From positions 78,640,412 to 78,704,411 of the forward strand of contig CM043963.1 of assembly GCA_014529385.2 (NCBI GenBank): a stretch of DNA of 64,000 nt, written 5' to 3'. Every line of letters begins with the position of its first letter. The first letter of the stretch is position 1. Under the pieces are notes generated by a model that saw only the letters and a program-made list of their open reading frames with translations, did no database searches and had not been told where the DNA came from. A program made the position numbers and the translations under genes. This DNA is from Adiantum capillus-veneris. Taxonomy: Eukaryota > Streptophyta > Polypodiopsida > Polypodiales > Pteridaceae. This document shows, piece by piece, positions 61,259-64,000 of the stretch.

Positions 61259-62135
61259 AATCTCCCTAAGTTGATTGATTTGTTGAATGAGAAGATTAGG
61301 AGGGGCATTTTGGAGCCCTATTGTGCTCCTTACTCTAACAGGTGGTTTACGGTTCCCAAGAAGAATGGTACATTGAGGTTCATACAGGATATGCAGCCGG
61401 TAAACAAGGTAACTATTAGAAATGTAGGATCAGGTCCAATGGTTGATGACTTTGTAGAGGCCTTTGCAGGTAGAGCCATCTGTTCTATGGGAGACTTTTT
61501 TTCGGGCTATGATCACTTTCAAATGGCTATGCAAATGGCTATTAAAAGCAGGGATATAACGACCATGCGAGCTCCTTTGGGATTAGTAAGAATGTGCACT
61601 TTGCCATAGGGTGCAACTAATTCAATTGCTCATATGATGAATGTGATGAATAAAGTGTTGTGGGATTTCATTCCTCAGATTACCATGCCTTTTATTGATA
61701 ATGTGCCGATTAAAGGATGTAAAGAGGATGAAAAAGATGAAGCCAAAGATAAGAGGGGGTGCAGACTTGTTTGTGGCTAACTATATTGTTGATTGTGACA
61801 GGATATTATCAACTTGCTTGAGGAGGTCAACCTTACACTCTCAGGCCAAAAGTCTATGTTTGGGCTCAAAGAAGTCTTGATTGTAGGACACTTATGTGGA
61901 CCATCTGGTAGAATACCAAGCCCTACCAAAGTGGATGCTATTCAAAGGATGAAAGATACATTCAATTCTATTACAGAAGTGAAAATATTCTTAGGTGCAT
62001 GTGTCTTTTACTTGATATGATTACCCTATTTTTCACATGTTGCAGAGGTTTTATACCAGCTGTTTAGAAAAGGACAGAAGTTGTTTGGAAAGAAGAACAC
62101 TCGAAGGCTATTTGTAAACTGAAGAGGATGTTATA
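61259..62135 (+). pseudogene. DHGSE-family reverse transcriptase (copy 2)
   Basis: LLNEKIRRGILEPYCAPYSN, RWFTVPKKNGTLRFIQDMQP, and SMGDFFSGYDHFQMAMQMAI (with a duplicated MAMQ) give fingers and palm; a stop follows TLP, then the catalytic motif reads PFIDNVPIKG, so the second catalytic Asp is Asn. The thumb continues with EEVNLTLSGQKSMFGLKEVL and FLGACVFYLI. The sequence ends at about 62135, in the start of RNase H. Confidence 0.8.
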
Positions 62136-62734
62136 GGAGTCTTGAGATTTTTCCCACTTGTAAATGGGAGACTATATGCTATGCATGGTCTTTGAATGTT
62201 TCCCTCAAGATTCAAATATTCAATGCCAAGGAAGCATTTTCTAACAGTAATCTCACCTCTGTACATGTACTCCTAGGTCTATTGGTTTTAATCATGTCTT
62301 ATTTTTGGATAGCATATTATTGGGTCAAGAAATTATAGAATTCATTCTTACTAAGGGTTTAAATCACATCCCTCCTACTCCATTGTGCTTTAATAGAATC
62401 ATGGGACTATGCAGAACTTGTGGTCAGTGACAAAATGAATGTTCCTTTGGCTAACTTAAGAATGGACATCATTAAATGGTTTTTTTGGAGCTTAATCTCT
62501 CTAAGAAGAGCTATATTAAAATCCTATCTAATGAAAATGCTCTCTTGCTTCCACTGAGGCAACACTACTATATCACTTGTGCCGGATAAGCTCCAAACAA
62601 TCTAGTGGAAAATCTTCATGGTTCGATGAAGTCAAGAAAAGACTAGGAGGAGGATCTTTTCTTTTTCCAAAGGCAATTGTATAATCATTTGAACATGACA
62701 TCCTATTATATGGGTGCTCTAGCCACTTACATCT
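62136..62734. other. No recognisable gene between two DHGSE copies
   Basis: About 600 bp separates the plus-strand copy 2 from the minus-strand copy 3. No TIRs, LTR ends or coding region were recognised. Confidence 0.35.
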
Positions 62735-64000
62735 TCCAGAGTCCTAAAGGCATGGTGACTAGATCCACAACCCATTTGTAATGCATGGCTAGTGGATAAG
62801 TAGGATGTAACTATCATGATTTGAATACATTTGACATGTTACACATGACTCCACAAAGTGGGATACATCCTTGTACATACCTTTCCACCAATACCTTTCC
62901 TTTAGCTTTGAAAAGGTTGCCCACACACCACGGTGTCCAGCCCATAGGTTCTCATGAAACTCCTGCATGAGCTTTACGTGACTCTGTTTGTTACATACTA
63001 CCCTTTGTGGTATAGCACCCCTCTATTTTGGATGTTTCCATAAGTAACCATCTTGCAGAAAGTACCCATATTCTCTTTTGTGTATCCTCTTAAACTCATG
63101 CTCAGACCAATCACCCTGTTTTGTTAGAGTACTCAAATAACGACCAATAAGCAACCAATCTTCTAAAAACAACTCAAGTGCACTAGGTGTGCCAACATCA
63201 TTATGCTCAACATGATTAATGGAGTAGAACCTTGTGCCTACATCTTCACTATCATCTACCATGTCTTGATCATCCTCATACCTTGCCCGTGATAGCATAT
63301 CCGCTATCGGATTGTCTTTTCCTGCAATATGCTTGAACTCAGTATTCAAGGACTTAATGTAGGCAATCCATCTTAGCATGGCAATGTCAAGTGTTGAGCA
63401 TCTTGTAATCATTCCAAGGAGTGGCAGACAATTTGTTTCCACAACCACATATGCTCCAATCAAGTACTCCTTTTCACACTTTAGTGTTGTAACCATGCCC
63501 CACAACTCCTGTTTTACATGTGGGTAGTTCCTTTGTTGAGTACTTAGAACTTTGGCTCCAAACCTTACCACATACCTATGTCTCTCTTCGTCATCCTGCC
63601 CTATTGCCCATCCAATTCCTGTCAGACTCGTATCCACTGTCACTATTACTGGCTTTCCACACTCATAGTTTACCTTTCTTAAAATCAGTGCTTGTTGTAG
63701 CAAATCCTTTAGCTTTCTTATAGCCCTTGCTTGTGCGTCTCCCCAATGAAAATTTTGATTTTTCCTTAACAACTGGTACAAAGGATCTGCTACATGTGCA
63801 TAATGTGGAATCCATATAGCATAAAACACACATGCACCAAGAAATCTGCAAACTTCACCCACAGATATGCATACCTCCTTCATCTTTTGAATTGCATCAA
63901 TTTTTGTTCAACAAGGTCGTCTCCCATTGGGACCACACATGTGCCCAACAATCAACACCTCCTTCACTCCAAAAACAGACTTTTGTCCTGAGAGGGTAAG
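62735..64000 (-). pseudogene. DHGSE-family pol, copy 3 (RT end, RNase H, integrase start)
   Basis: Minus-strand copy entering from the right edge. 63884-64000 is the RT thumb (LTLSGQKSVFGVKEVLIVGH). 63023-63883 is an intact 286-codon frame with VCRFLGACVFYAIWIPHYAH, an RNase H with VIVTVDTSLTGIGWAIGQDD (Asp), QELWGMVTTLK (Glu) and VETNCLPLLGMITRCSTLDI, where Asn replaces the Asp seen in copy 1 (VETDCLP), and the linker MLSRARYEDDQDM to GYFLQDGYLWKHPK. 62735-63022 is the decayed zinc finger and core start (KGKVLVERYVQGC, HYKWVVDLVTMPLGLWKM). It ends abruptly at about 62735. Confidence 0.85.

Larger units (their letters stand above)
57628..62135 (+). mobile_element. DHGSE-family Ty3/gypsy element, copy 2 (truncated in RNase H)
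   Basis: Gag, zinc knuckle, linker, protease with a TIR insertion, and RT can be followed in order over 4.5 kb with many stops and shifts. Coding similarity to copy 1 (8370-15250) is continuous except for the two nested interruptions, one in each copy. It breaks off at about 62135 soon after the RT connection. Confidence 0.75.

Overview
The window looks like intergenic heterochromatin from a large, transposon-rich land-plant nuclear genome. It holds plant-type Ty3/gypsy elements (a chromodomain chromovirus and a dual-RNase-H Tat-type element), Ty1/copia fragments, a CACTA (DUF4218) remnant, PPR and F-box pseudogenes, plant-consensus splice sites and long CT/GA/CA microsatellites. Which plant (fern, lycophyte, gymnosperm or other) cannot be told from the sequence. 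I see no tRNA, rRNA, CRISPR array or complete functional host gene. Family names are recognised by eye from protein motifs; no database search was possible.

Layout. 1-3402: chromovirus on the minus strand, 3' LTR to protease end. 3403-8370: little recognisable; a diverged direct-repeat field (about 5120-5640), a minus-strand hypothetical locus (5687-6652) and a TC/AC microsatellite. 8370-17216: first copy of a Ty3/gypsy family whose protease motif reads DHGSE. Its RT is split at 9963-14830 by a patchwork of four unrelated retroelement pieces, and a probable 1.84 kb LTR follows (17265-19101). 19490-20160: copia RNase H tail plus probable LTR. 21208-22610: decayed multi-exon gene for an FCP1/NIF-like HAD phosphatase (minus). 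22683-24465 and 33077-34000: two halves of a degenerate coding region of unknown identity, split by a complete 8.6 kb Tat-type element (24466-33072; LTRs of 1143/1144 bp, about 2.5% diverged).

34076-50740 is the most unusual part. Element A (5' LTR, PBS, an array of roughly 280 bp units each centred on a palindrome, decayed gag) is interrupted by element B (39805-50581). B is complete, with a perfect 5 bp target duplication CAATA. B is 10.8 kb and carries gag, zinc knuckles and one or two retropepsin-like domains, but I find no reverse transcriptase, RNase H or integrase. Its leader holds seven units of about 280 bp, each with a copy of the palindrome acatggatcgcgatccatgt. Element A also contains two inverted copies of a ~463 bp TIR element (MITE-like), one of them inside its palindrome array.

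50740-57600: host-gene debris (F-box and PPR pseudogenes), an old LTR of the A/B family, CACTA debris and microsatellites. 57627-62135: second copy of the DHGSE family (plus strand), with another TIR element in its protease. 62735-64000: third copy on the minus strand, running off the window.

Nothing here works as an operon or pathway. The window records nested insertion, rearrangement and decay: B is younger than A, and the Tat element looks younger than B because its LTR divergence is lower (about 2.5% against roughly 8-9%).
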